Assembly: GCA_029248915.1 (NCBI GenBank)
Contig: JAQWIK010000096.1
Span: forward strand, 1 to 58,728
Source: Paracoccaceae bacterium
GTDB taxonomy: Bacteria > Pseudomonadota > Alphaproteobacteria > Rhodobacterales > Rhodobacteraceae
Direction of reading: 5' to 3'
DNA: 58,728 bases
How positions within the stretch are numbered: position 1 is the first letter of the stretch; the number at the start of each line of letters is the position of its first letter. Below are positions 1-8,579 of this stretch, piece by piece. The notes under the pieces were generated by a model. That model had not been told where the DNA came from and did no database searches. It saw nothing but the letters and a program-made list of their open reading frames with translations. A program made the translations under genes and the position numbers.

Positions 1-305
1 TTAATTTTTTGATGCACATTTTTTGAGATTGTGTCCCATAAGTCCTCCCTCTGCTTATCAACTATGCCAAAATCTTTTATGGGAAAATGCAGCCACAATA
101 TATTTTTTTTTGCCATCAGAGAGTGAAAGTCTCTCATACCAAGATTTTCCATTTCTTTTTTCTCTGTTAAAGATATTATTGCAGAAGGCTTCCAATTTAA
201 AATTTCTTCAATATCGGCTGGAAAGTCCCCATTTAGACCTGGAAGAGGGCTCAACCCTAATAGTGCAGGTCCAATCGATATTTCAGTAACTTCAAAGGGC
301 TGCAT
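1..305 (-). CDS. Dual-specificity phosphatase-like protein (CDKN3-like), cut by window edge
   Basis: The minus strand is open from an ATG at 305-303 to the window edge, about 101 codons with no stop, so the C-terminus lies outside. The peptide begins MQPFEVTEISIGPALLGLSP and contains LPGL, a D-rich stretch (ADIEEIL), a TEKKEMENLG segment and HFPIKDFGIVD. This resembles the N-terminal half of bacterial CDKN3/dual-specificity phosphatase-like proteins, where an HFPI-x-D motif carries the general-acid loop. The catalytic HCxxGxxR signature would be beyond the edge and cannot be checked. It is divergent from dnaX with 88 bp between the starts. The family call is by recollection of motif spacing only; the open frame is what the sequence shows. 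Confidence 0.6.
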   Translation of the reverse strand, partial: MQPFEVTEISIGPALLGLSPLPGLNGDFPADIEEILNWKPSAIISLTEKKEMENLGMRDFHSLMAKKNILWLHFPIKDFGIVDKQREDLWDTISKNVHQKI

Positions 306-393
306 AAGAATTTTCTTTTTCCGTTATATTGATGACTGGACGTCTAGCACACAAACACATAGCTTATAATTACCTTTAATTAAGAACAAAGAC

Positions 394-2142
394 ATGAAAG
401 CAGAACAAACAACAAATTATCAAGTATTAGCAAGAAAGTACCGTCCAGAAACATTTTCTGACCTAATCGGGCAAGAAGCCATGGTTAGAACGTTAAAGAA
501 TGCCTTTGAAGCTGATCGAATTGCTCAAGCCTTTATGATGACTGGTATTCGTGGTGTAGGCAAGACAACTACTGCTCGAATCATAGCAAAAGGTATGAAT
601 TGTATTGGACTAGAGGGGAAAGCAGGCCCTACAACAAATCCATGTGGACAGTGTGAACACTGTGTTGCAATAAGCGAAGGACGGCACGTTGACGTATTAG
701 AAATGGATGCTGCCAGCAGGACCGGTGTAGATGACATAAGAGAAATAATTGATAGCGTTCATTATCGCGCTGCCTCTGCACGCTTCAAAATTTATATTAT
801 CGATGAAGTGCATATGTTATCAAACAATGCCTTCAATGCATTACTAAAGACCCTCGAAGAGCCACCAGCGCATGTAAAATTTATATTCGCAACTACAGAA
901 ATTCGAAAAGTTCCCGTTACAGTTTTGTCAAGGTGCCAAAGATTTGATTTACGTCGAATTGAGCCAGAAGAAATGATTAAAATGCTTCAAAATCTCGCAA
1001 ATCTTGAAAATGCCAGCATTTCAAATGAGGCTCTCGCGCTGATCACACGTGCATCCGAAGGTTCTGCAAGAGATGCACAATCATTGTTAGATCAAGCTAT
1101 CAGTCATGGCGCTGGTGAAACTAATGTTGATCAAGTGAGATCAATGTTAGGTTTAGCCGATAGGGGAAGGGTTTTGGACCTATTTGAATTTATCATGCGA
1201 GGGCAAGCAAAAGAAGCATTAAACGAACTTGGTAGCCAATATTCGGATGGCGCTGACCCCATTGGAATAATTCGAGATCTTGCCGAAGTAACACATTGGG
1301 TATCAGTTATTAAGATCACTCCTGATGCAGCCAATGATCCAACCGTTTCACCTGATGAAAAAACTCGAGGGCAAGTGTTTTCGGAATCCATATCAATGCG
1401 AATACTTACAAGAACCTGGCAGCTGCTTTTGAAGACCCTGGAAGAAATTTCATCGGCACCAAACTCAATGATGGCCGCAGAAATGGCAATCATCCGAATA
1501 ACACATGTTTCAGATTTACCTAGCCCAGAAGAACTAGTCAAAAAACTCACCACTAAACAAACTGAGAATGCATTGGGTAGTAAAGGGATATCTGCAGGGA
1601 CTGCAAACAATACTGCTACTTCCTATCAAAAATCAGCTCAACGAACAAAAAAAAACTCTATTCCGAATGAAGGTAACATAGCCGTTGCTTTGGATACCGA
1701 GACTTTAGCTTTACAATACCCAAATTTTGAAAGTGTTTTAGAAATAATACGTAAATTTCGCGATATGAAGCTTTTGATTGATGTAGAAAATTCAATTCGC
1801 TTGAGTAACTATGTACCGGGAAGAATTGAATTCACGCCCGCAGAGCATGCTCCAAAAGACTTAGCACAAAGACTTGGTCGACTGTTGCAAAATTGGACTG
1901 GCTTTCGATGGACTATTACAGTTGTAAGCGACTGTTCAGCAGAAACAATTCAAGAACAGCGAAACGCGGAGGAAGAAGGTTTAAAAAACGAAGCGAAACT
2001 GCATCCTTTTGTTAAAACAGTTTTTGAAAAATTCCCAAAAGCGTCTATAACAGAAATCAAATCACAGGCACGAATTATTGCAGAAGCAGAAGAAACTCGA
2101 TTGCCAGAAATTGAAGGCGAGTGGGATCCTTTTGAAGAATGA
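394..2142 (+). CDS. dnaX: DNA polymerase III subunit gamma/tau
   Basis: Clamp-loader ATPase that opens the beta clamp and, as tau, ties polymerase cores to the replisome. The 582-residue protein has the AAA+ signatures in order: RKYRPETF near residue 15, Walker A GVGKTTT at about 54-60, four zinc-ligand cysteines (C70, C84, C87, C90), Walker B IIDEVHM at about 135, TLEEPP, and sensor/arginine-finger SRC at 179-181. Domain III ends near residue 370, followed by a low-complexity linker and a tau-like C-terminal domain. It is followed 15 bp later by ybaB and then recR, the usual dnaX-ybaB-recR order. A run of nine A lies in the linker and could yield a shorter gamma-like product (listed separately). 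The ATG start fits the family N-terminus. Confidence 0.97.
   Translation: MKAEQTTNYQVLARKYRPETFSDLIGQEAMVRTLKNAFEADRIAQAFMMTGIRGVGKTTTARIIAKGMNCIGLEGKAGPTTNPCGQCEHCVAISEGRHVDVLEMDAASRTGVDDIREIIDSVHYRAASARFKIYIIDEVHMLSNNAFNALLKTLEEPPAHVKFIFATTEIRKVPVTVLSRCQRFDLRRIEPEEMIKMLQNLANLENASISNEALALITRASEGSARDAQSLLDQAISHGAGETNVDQVRSMLGLADRGRVLDLFEFIMRGQAKEALNELGSQYSDGADPIGIIRDLAEVTHWVSVIKITPDAANDPTVSPDEKTRGQVFSESISMRILTRTWQLLLKTLEEISSAPNSMMAAEMAIIRITHVSDLPSPEELVKKLTTKQTENALGSKGISAGTANNTATSYQKSAQRTKKNSIPNEGNIAVALDTETLALQYPNFESVLEIIRKFRDMKLLIDVENSIRLSNYVPGRIEFTPAEHAPKDLAQRLGRLLQNWTGFRWTITVVSDCSAETIQEQRNAEEEGLKNEAKLHPFVKTVFEKFPKASITEIKSQARIIAEAEETRLPEIEGEWDPFEE
1647..1655 (+). other. A9 homopolymer, candidate slippage site in dnaX
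   Basis: Nine consecutive A follow codon 417 (in-frame reading ACA AAA AAA AAC). One extra A, or a -1 shift, gives K-L-Y-S-E then TGA at 1668-1670, so a product of about 425 residues. One A fewer gives T-L-F-R-M-K-V-T then TAG. Both alternative frames therefore stop within about a dozen codons, at the domain III/tau boundary. Thermus thermophilus makes its gamma protein by transcriptional slippage on an A9 run in dnaX. Function here is inferred. Confidence 0.5.
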
Positions 2143-2157
2143 AATTAGGAGAGTTAA

Positions 2158-2502
2158 ATGTTTAAAGGCTTAGGCGGATTGGGCGACATGGGAAAAATGA
2201 TGAAAGCAGCCCAGGAAATGCAGGGGAAAATGTCCCAAATGCAAGAAGAGATGGTAAATATTATGGTAGAAGGCCAAGCTGGGGCGGGTATGGTCAAGGC
2301 TACTTGCACTGCAAAAGGTGACTTAAAGGCGTTAAATATTGATCCGACGATTTTTAATAGCGATGATAAGGAAGTTGTGGAAGACTTAATCGTTGCAGCA
2401 ATTAAGGATGCTCAACAAAAAGCTGGCGAAAAAGCAAAGGAAGAAATGGGCAAGCTTACAGAAGGTTTAGGGTTGCCACCCGGAATGAAACTTCCATTTT
2501 AA
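2158..2502 (+). CDS. ybaB: YbaB/EbfC nucleoid-associated protein
   Basis: Small DNA-binding protein of the YbaB/EbfC family, encoded between dnaX and recR in very many bacteria. The 114-residue product is of normal length. It has a methionine- and glutamine-rich N-terminal helix (KMMKAAQEMQGKMSQMQEEM), the family core (GQAGAGMVKATCTAKGDLKALNID), and the conserved C-terminal helix with KAGEKAKEEMGKLTEGLGLPPGM. Members dimerise as tweezers and bind DNA; an exact role in recombination or repair is not settled. The ATG is preceded by AGGAGAG at a good distance. It is probably co-transcribed with dnaX and recR, with gaps of 15 and 3 bp. Confidence 0.95.
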   Translation: MFKGLGGLGDMGKMMKAAQEMQGKMSQMQEEMVNIMVEGQAGAGMVKATCTAKGDLKALNIDPTIFNSDDKEVVEDLIVAAIKDAQQKAGEKAKEEMGKLTEGLGLPPGMKLPF

Positions 2503-2505
2503 CAA

Positions 2506-3099
2506 ATGAAAAATAATCGAGATCTTGATGTTTTAATCGAGCTTATGGCAAAACTTCCAGGGCTCGGACCACGGTCAGCACGTCGCGCTGTTTTACATTT
2601 GATTAGAAAGCGTAACTCGTTATTGCTCCCATTAGCAGATATGCTTTCTAATCTGTCCGAGACAGCCAGGGAATGTTTAAACTGTGGAAATATTACTACT
2701 ACTGAATTGTGTGAAATATGTAATGACCAAGACAGAGGTAACGGAGAGCTTTGTATTGTTGAAGATGTCTCCGACCTATGGGCTATGGAGAGAGCCAACA
2801 TTTTCAAGGGTCGCTACCATGTCTTGGGAGGTACCTTGTCAGCTCTTGATGCAGTAGGTCCCGAAGAATTACGTATACCAAAACTGGTGCACCGCGTTTT
2901 ATCAGAAAATATCACTGAAATCATTTTGGCTCTAAATGCGACAATAGAGGGGCAGACAACAGCACACTATATATCTGAAGAGCTTGAAAATTCAGTAAAG
3001 GTTACATCTTTAGCGCAAGGAGTTCCGATCGGTGGCGAACTAGATTACCTTGACGAGGGCACAATAACGGCAGCACTCAAAGCTCGGCGGCAAATTTAA
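2506..3099 (+). CDS. recR: Recombination mediator RecR
   Basis: RecFOR-pathway protein that helps load RecA onto gapped single-stranded DNA. The 197 residues are the standard length. It shows the N-terminal helix-hairpin-helix ([20 protein letters not shown]), a four-cysteine zinc site (C-L-N-C-G near residue 60 and C-E-I-C about ten residues later), and a Toprim domain beginning [14 protein letters not shown] and containing [17 protein letters not shown]. The C-terminal Walker-B-like stretch ends [19 protein letters not shown]. It starts 3 bp after the ybaB stop, so translation is likely coupled. It converges on trcR with only 14 bp between, and I see no hairpin there. Confidence 0.97.
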   Translation: MKNNRDLDVLIELMAKLPGLGPRSARRAVLHLIRKRNSLLLPLADMLSNLSETARECLNCGNITTTELCEICNDQDRGNGELCIVEDVSDLWAMERANIFKGRYHVLGGTLSALDAVGPEELRIPKLVHRVLSENITEIILALNATIEGQTTAHYISEELENSVKVTSLAQGVPIGGELDYLDEGTITAALKARRQI

Positions 3100-3113
3100 A
3101 TTAAAAAGCAGTA

Positions 3114-3866
3114 CTATTTTTTTTCAGCGTTATCATCATCTTCTGGAAGATTGAAAAAACTATCTGCATCAGAAAAATCCTCAGTATTTTCTTCTGAATC
3201 CTGCGACTGATTTTCTGTTAAGCTAAATGCTTCTAACCCTTCCATGCTTGAGGGTATTTTAGGCTCAGTAGGCATTTCCAGCGATTGTTCAGTGCTTACC
3301 AATTTACGCCGTTCATCATCAGACATGATGGTCCCATCAGTGGCCTTTTTCCCTGCCGCTTTTTGTACCGCAGTATCCAATTCAGATTGCTTACAGAGCC
3401 CTAACGCAACGGGGTCAATAGGCTGGAGGTTTGAAATATTCCAGTGTGTCCGCTCCCGGATAGACTGAATAGTTGGTTTAGTTGTTCCTACAAGTTTAGA
3501 AATTTGACCATCCGTTAATTCTGGGTGGAATTTGACTAACCAGTAAATTGAAGCAGGTCTATCCTGACGCTTGGACAATGGAGTATACCGAGGGCCCCGC
3601 CTTTTTTCCTCACCGAGAGCGGCAGGGTTATGTTTCAAATTCAATTTATAGAGAGGGTCCGCCTCAGCTTTTTTAATTTCATCAGCATCTAATTGGCTGT
3701 TAGTAACAGGATCAAAACCCTTCACCCCAGTTGCTACATCTCCGTCAGCTATACCTTGAATTTCCAATTCATGCATTTCAACAAAATCTGATATTTGTTT
3801 GAATGTCAGCGTGGTATTATCAACTAGCCAAACTGCTGTAGCTCTTGCCATTATAGGTCTAGCCAT
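3114..3866 (-). CDS. trcR: DUF1013 family cell-cycle transcriptional regulator (TrcR-like)
   Basis: The 250-residue protein matches the alphaproteobacterial DUF1013 family, named TrcR for its role as a cell-cycle transcriptional regulator in Caulobacter. The family's start is recognisable (MARPIMARATAVWLVDNT-TLTF-QI-DF), followed by the HELEIQGIADGDVATGVKGFDP block. A second conserved block begins RRGPRYTPLSKRQDRPASIYWLVKFHPEL and continues DGQISKLVGTTKPTIQSIRERTHWN, which reads as a helix-turn-helix-like segment. The last 70 residues are acidic and probably disordered. The upstream AGGAGATACAAA gives a good ribosome site for the first ATG; a second in-frame ATG lies five codons later. A perfect palindrome lies 59 bp upstream of the start. 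Confidence 0.85.
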   Translation of the reverse strand: MARPIMARATAVWLVDNTTLTFKQISDFVEMHELEIQGIADGDVATGVKGFDPVTNSQLDADEIKKAEADPLYKLNLKHNPAALGEEKRRGPRYTPLSKRQDRPASIYWLVKFHPELTDGQISKLVGTTKPTIQSIRERTHWNISNLQPIDPVALGLCKQSELDTAVQKAAGKKATDGTIMSDDERRKLVSTEQSLEMPTEPKIPSSMEGLEAFSLTENQSQDSEENTEDFSDADSFFNLPEDDDNAEKK

Positions 3867-4217
3867 TTTGTATCTCCTTCACACAATTCATCACCACCTG
3901 AATTCAGGCGCCCAACCTAAAGGAATTATCCGATAATAGGGAAAGTTATTGTCGCTATAACGATTTTTTTATAAAAGTGAAGTCCTATTAACAAATTTAT
4001 TATCAATCTTTATTTTATCAGATTGAAGCCAGAAAAATAACCTAACTCCAATAAATGAGCGATATAAAGTGCAAAAAGTCTGCTTCAAAATGGAAATTTT
4101 TTGTTGAAAAAAATCTATTACGAAATATTTTAACAATATCGGAACAAATTTAGTATTTTTGTTGCTCTATAGTTCCTAGATCACTAAAAAGTAGAAAATT
4201 TTGAGGAGACTCGCTTT
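3867..4217. promoter_or_regulatory. Divergent intergenic region between trcR and mcd, with a palindrome at 3925-3937
   Basis: This 351-bp gap is the only gene-free stretch above 300 bp. I see no ORF with family features and no tRNA-like fold. Close to trcR are a perfect inverted repeat, ATTATC-C-GATAAT (3925-3937), and a weaker pair, GTTAT (3945-3949) with ATAAC (3957-3961). Both could be operators or hairpins in the trcR 5' region. The mcd side is plain AT-rich DNA with a possible -10 (TATAGT in CTCTATAGTTCC) and the ribosome site GAGGAG before the ATG at 4218. Functional assignment is inference. Confidence 0.35.
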
Positions 4218-5909
4218 ATGGCTCACGATGGACAGCATGACCTTACGGTCGCAATGCCAATTTTGGAGGATATTTTAGGCTTAGTAAGTGAAGTTATTAA
4301 GCCTTTAGCTACACTTAACGAAAAAGCCATAGATAAACTGCGAGACCTGGTCACAATAGACGGAAAGGTCTCTTCTCCGATGATCGAAACACATCAAACT
4401 GCTGCCCACGGAGTAGCTTGGCTAGCTACCTACACGGAGAGCATTAGCCAAATGGTTAAATGGGCTGAAAATCTTTCCCAAGAAAAGAAGTTTGGGCAGC
4501 CAGAACAGCTATTACTGCAAATTGGGGTAGGTGAATACCTAAGGCAGATTGTTGGCGGGATTATGATGAGCCAAGGCGAGATTTTTAGACTTAATGATAT
4601 TGGGTTATCCAGTTTTGATTTATCTGAATTTCAAACACAGGCAGTGCTAGAGCTATCAAGTAAAGGCAACACTCAGCAAGCTCGCACACTTTTGGTTGAT
4701 ATTATGCAGGAGCATTCAGCTAACATTACCGTCGGTGATAGTGGTTTAGACGAAGATCTGGAAATGATAAGAGAGCAATTTAGAAAATTTTCTATCGATA
4801 GAATTGAGCCTTATGCACACGAATGGCATTTGAAAGACGAACTAATTCCTCTCGAAGTGATTTCAGAGTTATCAGATTTAGGTGTTTTTGGGCTGACCAT
4901 CCCCGAGGAGTATGGTGGACTTGGTTTAAGTAAGGCTTCAATGGCCGTAGTTTCTGAAGAATTATCTAGAGGATATATAGGTGTTGGCTCGCTGGGTACT
5001 AGGACCGAAATTGCTGCCGAGTTGATTTTATGTGGTGGGACAGAAGAGCAAAAATCACAGTGGCTACCTGGTTTAGCCAGCGGTGAGATTTTACCAACTG
5101 CAGTTTTTACAGAACCCAATACAGGCTCTGACTTGGGCGCGCTTCGAACACGTGCTGTAAAATCCGACAGTGGTGATTACCAAGTTACTGGTAATAAAAC
5201 TTGGATTACGCATGCATCTCGTACTCATGTCATGACGTTATTAGCTCGAACTGATCCTGACTCAAAAGATCATCGAGGCTTATCAATGTTTCTAGCCGAA
5301 AAACAGCCCGGAACTGATGAGAACCCTTTCCCAAACAAAGAAATATCTGGTGGTGAAATTGAAGTCTTAGGTTACCGAGGTATGAAAGAATATGAAATGG
5401 CCTTTGATAAATTTACAGTGGCTAAAACAAACCTTTTAGGTGGTCAGGAAGGAAAGGGATTCAAACAACTCATGCAAACGTTTGAAAGTGCAAGAATTCA
5501 AACAGCAGCACGGGCCGTTGGTGTTGCTCAGGCCGCTTTAGACGAGTCTTTCAATTATGCAAAAGATAGAAAACAGTTCGGGAAAGCACTGATTAAATTT
5601 CCTAGGGTTATAAACAAATTAGCAATGATGGCTGTAGAAATAATGATAGCGCGACAACTGACTTACTTTAGCGCATATGAAAAAGACAACGATCGCCGAT
5701 GTGATCTAGAAGCCGGTATGGCTAAACTACTTGGCGCAAGGATTGCCTGGGCTGCGGCAGATAACGGACTTCAGATACATGGTGGAAATGGGTTTGCCTT
5801 AGAATATAAAATTAGCCGTATTCTTTGTGACGCTAGAATTTTGAATATTTTTGAAGGTGCTGCTGAGATACAAGCTCAGGTTATAGCACGCAGATTATTA
5901 GAAACTTAA
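4218..5909 (+). CDS. mcd: Acyl-CoA dehydrogenase, probable (2S)-methylsuccinyl-CoA dehydrogenase
   Basis: FAD-dependent acyl-CoA dehydrogenase of 563 residues, far longer than the usual 380-400. Residues 1 to about 175 form a helical N-terminal extension. The canonical fold then follows: IPEEYGGLGL, the FAD-binding TAVFTEPNTGSDLGALRT and TGNKTWITHA, the C-terminal domain with YAKDRKQFGKAL and QIHGGNGFALEYKISRI, and a FEGAAEIQ end segment holding the probable catalytic glutamate. An extension of this kind is characteristic of Mcd in the ethylmalonyl-CoA pathway, which converts methylsuccinyl-CoA to mesaconyl-CoA. The other pathway genes are not in the window, so a different branched acyl-CoA substrate cannot be excluded. 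The ATG has a strong GAGGAG upstream. Confidence 0.8.
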   Translation: MAHDGQHDLTVAMPILEDILGLVSEVIKPLATLNEKAIDKLRDLVTIDGKVSSPMIETHQTAAHGVAWLATYTESISQMVKWAENLSQEKKFGQPEQLLLQIGVGEYLRQIVGGIMMSQGEIFRLNDIGLSSFDLSEFQTQAVLELSSKGNTQQARTLLVDIMQEHSANITVGDSGLDEDLEMIREQFRKFSIDRIEPYAHEWHLKDELIPLEVISELSDLGVFGLTIPEEYGGLGLSKASMAVVSEELSRGYIGVGSLGTRTEIAAELILCGGTEEQKSQWLPGLASGEILPTAVFTEPNTGSDLGALRTRAVKSDSGDYQVTGNKTWITHASRTHVMTLLARTDPDSKDHRGLSMFLAEKQPGTDENPFPNKEISGGEIEVLGYRGMKEYEMAFDKFTVAKTNLLGGQEGKGFKQLMQTFESARIQTAARAVGVAQAALDESFNYAKDRKQFGKALIKFPRVINKLAMMAVEIMIARQLTYFSAYEKDNDRRCDLEAGMAKLLGARIAWAAADNGLQIHGGNGFALEYKISRILCDARILNIFEGAAEIQAQVIARRLLET

Positions 5910-5946
5910 ATGTAACTAATCCGAACCTGGATAAGAGTTGTTAAAA

Positions 5947-6975
5947 CTATAAGCTTACGCTTGGTAAAAACTCAGTTGGAATATTATTTATATTTTGTAG
6001 TAAAAATTCTGAAAAAACTTTCCCCATTTGGGGGGCCATACCTAACCCTATTTTAAAACCACCATTCATGATAAATTCTGAAGGGTAAAGTGGGTGTTCA
6101 CCCAATACTGGTGCTCGAGAACGTGAACGCGGCCGTACATTTGCCCAAGTACAGATCGGGTCTTTCCCCTTCAGTTCCGGTAATATGTTCGACGCCTTTA
6201 TAATCAAAGCCTGTAAATTGCCGTCATTAGTATCACTATGTTCAAAACTATTTTCCGATGTTGAACCGACAGCAAGTGTACCATCCAAATGTGGAATAAA
6301 ATGCAGAGTTTCGGCAAAAAGCTGTGCCGACCTCGGTTTTTTTAATTTAAATAATGCCGCCTGCCCTTTTACTCCGTTGCCAAAATTTTTTTCAAATTTT
6401 TGTGATATCCTACTAAGGTCGTGAACGCCCGTTGCCCAAATAACTTTACCTTGATTTTTTCCTTCTAAAAGGAACTCACACCCCTTCTTGTTCAAGGCTT
6501 GAGCCAAAGATAAACAAGCTAATCTGGGATGGATTAATGCAGACAAATTATCAAAAATCCAAAAGCCTGTGGGGGACATTAATTCCCACTCTTTACTATT
6601 ATCTATGATATCCCAAGTCGCAAAATTCTGCCAAAGATCCTTTGCCGTTTCTTTTCTCTTCTTAGCCAAGATTACGCTAGATTCATCCATCAGAGGCTGC
6701 AATCTACCAGTCCGTTTATATCCACTTTTCAAACCAGAAATATTATCTACATCTCTCCAAAATTTCTGGCTATAAAGCAAACTTTCAAGCTGGAATTGTT
6801 TTTTAATGTTCCAATTCTCTGGAACATGCGGCGCTAACGCTCCAACGATACCACCACTGGCTCCATTAGCGATTCCATTTGGATCAATTACTTTCACTGA
6901 CGCACCCAAATTGAGACAATGCCAGGCGAGTGTTAGCCCCATTATTCCAGCACCTCTAATCGTGATGTCTATCAT
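5947..6975 (-). CDS. FAD-dependent oxidoreductase, MnmC C-terminal-domain type
   Basis: A 342-residue DAO-superfamily flavoprotein. The N-terminal dinucleotide fold reads IRGAGIMGLTLAWHCLNLG with the ADP-ribose-binding acid in VKVIDP, followed by GASGGIVGALAPHVPENW. The C-terminal part has VKGQAALF, HFIPHLDGTLAVGSTSE, a W-NVRPRSRSRAPVLG block and GGFKIGLGMAPQMGKVFSEFLL. This matches the oxidoreductase half of MnmC, which removes the carboxymethyl group from cmnm5(s2)U34 of tRNA. The methyltransferase half, mnmD, is the divergent neighbour with start codons only tens of bases away. In enterobacteria the two are fused; here they are separate genes. A general D-amino-acid or glycine oxidase role is the alternative. 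Confidence 0.75.
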   Translation of the reverse strand: MIDITIRGAGIMGLTLAWHCLNLGASVKVIDPNGIANGASGGIVGALAPHVPENWNIKKQFQLESLLYSQKFWRDVDNISGLKSGYKRTGRLQPLMDESSVILAKKRKETAKDLWQNFATWDIIDNSKEWELMSPTGFWIFDNLSALIHPRLACLSLAQALNKKGCEFLLEGKNQGKVIWATGVHDLSRISQKFEKNFGNGVKGQAALFKLKKPRSAQLFAETLHFIPHLDGTLAVGSTSENSFEHSDTNDGNLQALIIKASNILPELKGKDPICTWANVRPRSRSRAPVLGEHPLYPSEFIMNGGFKIGLGMAPQMGKVFSEFLLQNINNIPTEFLPSVSL

Positions 6976-7011
6976 TCGCTCTTGTCACCTGCTAATACAC
7001 GAGCGATAGAG

Positions 7012-7716
7012 GTGACAAAAGAAAAGTGCAAGCCTTTGACCAACTATACTTACGCAGATCTTGTTTGGCGAAATAATCGAATACCCATAGCTCAAAAATT
7101 TGATGACCCGTACTATTCTCTGGATAACGGTTTGGAGGAAGTGCGTCATGTTTTTTTAACAAGCAATAAACTTCCTCATAGGCTAAAAGATGAATTCAAG
7201 ATTGCAGAATTAGGATTTGGAACTGGGCTAAACTTTTTGTCAACTCTGTGGCAATGGAGACTCAAAAAACAAAAAGGAGTATTTTTTTATACTTCCTTTG
7301 AAGCGTTTCCTATGAGGCCAGAAGAGATGATCAAAGCACAAAGTGAATTTCCTGAATTGAGCAGTATTAAAAATGAGTTTTTGTCTCTTTGGAGCGAGCT
7401 CCTGGAAAAAGGCAAGCTTAATGGTAAAGACTACAGCTTGAAACTTATTTTGGGTGATGCAAGGCATACAATTAAAAACGCCAAAATAACGGCTGATTGT
7501 TGGTTCTTAGACGGTTTTTCTCCAGCAAAAAACCCAGAGCTCTGGGAAGAAGAATTATTGAAAGATGTCTATAGATGTACCGCTGATAAAGGTACATTAT
7601 CAACTTACTCTGCCGCGGGAATTGTGCGCAGAAATTTAAGTTCAGCAGGATTTGAAGTTGAACGAGTTCAGGGTTTTGGACGCAAGCGACATATGACAAA
7701 AGCGATCAAAAAATAA
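7012..7716 (+). CDS. mnmD: tRNA (5-methylaminomethyl-2-thiouridine)-methyltransferase MnmD
   Basis: SAM-dependent methyltransferase finishing mnm5s2U34 in tRNA. It has the DUF752/MnmD signatures: FDDPYYSLDNGLEEVRHVFL, the SAM-binding IAELGFGTGLNFLSTLW, LGDARHTI and the hallmark DGFSPAKNPELWEEELL. The C-terminus ends with AGIVRRNLSSAGFEVERVQGFGRKRHM. Start choice is uncertain: the longest frame begins with TTG at 6982, and a GTG at 7012 gives a family-like N-terminus and is preferred here. Neither has a well-spaced ribosome site. It is divergent from the FAD half at 5947-6975, and its stop overlaps the next gene as TAATG. Confidence 0.88.
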   Translation: MTKEKCKPLTNYTYADLVWRNNRIPIAQKFDDPYYSLDNGLEEVRHVFLTSNKLPHRLKDEFKIAELGFGTGLNFLSTLWQWRLKKQKGVFFYTSFEAFPMRPEEMIKAQSEFPELSSIKNEFLSLWSELLEKGKLNGKDYSLKLILGDARHTIKNAKITADCWFLDGFSPAKNPELWEEELLKDVYRCTADKGTLSTYSAAGIVRRNLSSAGFEVERVQGFGRKRHMTKAIKK

Positions 7717-8579
7717 TGAAAAGTAATCCGAAATTAGGAATATCACTTATGGCTATAACTATGCTAGTCTTTGCTATTCAAGATGGGATATCGCAATATC
7801 TGGCACGCGAATACAATGTTTTTTTTATTGTTATGGTTCGGTACTGGTTTTTTGCAATATTTGTATTCATTTTATGTTCAAGACAACCTGGTGGGCTACA
7901 AAGAGTCGCGTCAACAAAACAACCGTTTTTACAGATTTTTCGCGGGGTATTGCTCGCCTTCGAAGTTATTGTGATGATAACAAGTTTTACTTTGTTAGGC
8001 TTAATCGAGAGCCATGCTGTTTTTTCAATTTACCCACTATTGGTAGCAGCATTATCCGGACCAGTTTTGAAAGAATATGTTGGTTGGAAACGGTGGTCTG
8101 CAATTTTTATTGGTTTTTTTGGCGTCATGATTATATTGAAACCATCCAATAATGTTTTCTCTTTGGAGGCTATAATTCCTTTAATTGCTGCACTTATGTT
8201 TGCTTTGTACAGTCTCCTTACAAGATATGCAGCTCGCCAAGATGGCGCCATGACGTCATTTTTTTGGACTGGAATAATTGGAGCAATTGTAATGTCAGTT
8301 ATCGGCAGTGGTTACTGGGCTCCCTTGAAACCGATCGACTGGGCCTGGTTAGGTCTGCTTTGTATTTTTGGGTGTTTAGCTCACTATTTACTAATAAAGT
8401 GTTACGAAGTATCAGAGGCTGGCTTGCTTCAGCCTTTCGCTTATCTACAACTCCTCTTTGCAACAATTATTGGTCTTTGGATATTCAGCGAAAAACTAGA
8501 GACACATCTTATGATTGGCGCATTTTTTGTAGTACTCGCTGGATTATTCGCTTTTTGGCGCGAGAGGCAAAAAACCTGA
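7716..8579 (+). CDS. EamA-domain (DMT superfamily) transporter
   Basis: A 287-residue inner-membrane protein with about ten hydrophobic segments arranged as two EamA repeats. The first begins LGISLMAITMLVFAIQDGISQYLAREYN, and the second spans roughly residues 150-280. Features typical of the family are FFIVMVRYWFFAIFV early, ESHAVFSIYPLLVAALSGPVLKE mid-way, and GWKRWSAIFIGFFGVMIILKP before the second repeat. Substrates in this superfamily are diverse (amino acids, metabolites, nucleotides) and nothing here identifies one. Translation is probably coupled to mnmD through the shared TAATG. Its 3' end overlaps the convergent transglycosylase gene by 36 bp. Confidence 0.88.
   Translation: MKSNPKLGISLMAITMLVFAIQDGISQYLAREYNVFFIVMVRYWFFAIFVFILCSRQPGGLQRVASTKQPFLQIFRGVLLAFEVIVMITSFTLLGLIESHAVFSIYPLLVAALSGPVLKEYVGWKRWSAIFIGFFGVMIILKPSNNVFSLEAIIPLIAALMFALYSLLTRYAARQDGAMTSFFWTGIIGAIVMSVIGSGYWAPLKPIDWAWLGLLCIFGCLAHYLLIKCYEVSEAGLLQPFAYLQLLFATIIGLWIFSEKLETHLMIGAFFVVLAGLFAFWRERQKT

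Noticed and set aside
23-289. Plus-strand 88-codon ORF starting with TTG before dnaX
   Set aside because: No family resemblance and no ribosome site; the opposite strand carries the start of a phosphatase-like protein over the same bases.
200-393. Possible 4.5S SRP RNA gene, which is often near dnaX
   Set aside because: The conserved GGTCAGGTCCGGAAGGAAG-type core is absent; a superficially similar GGAAG belongs to the coding phosphatase-like gene.
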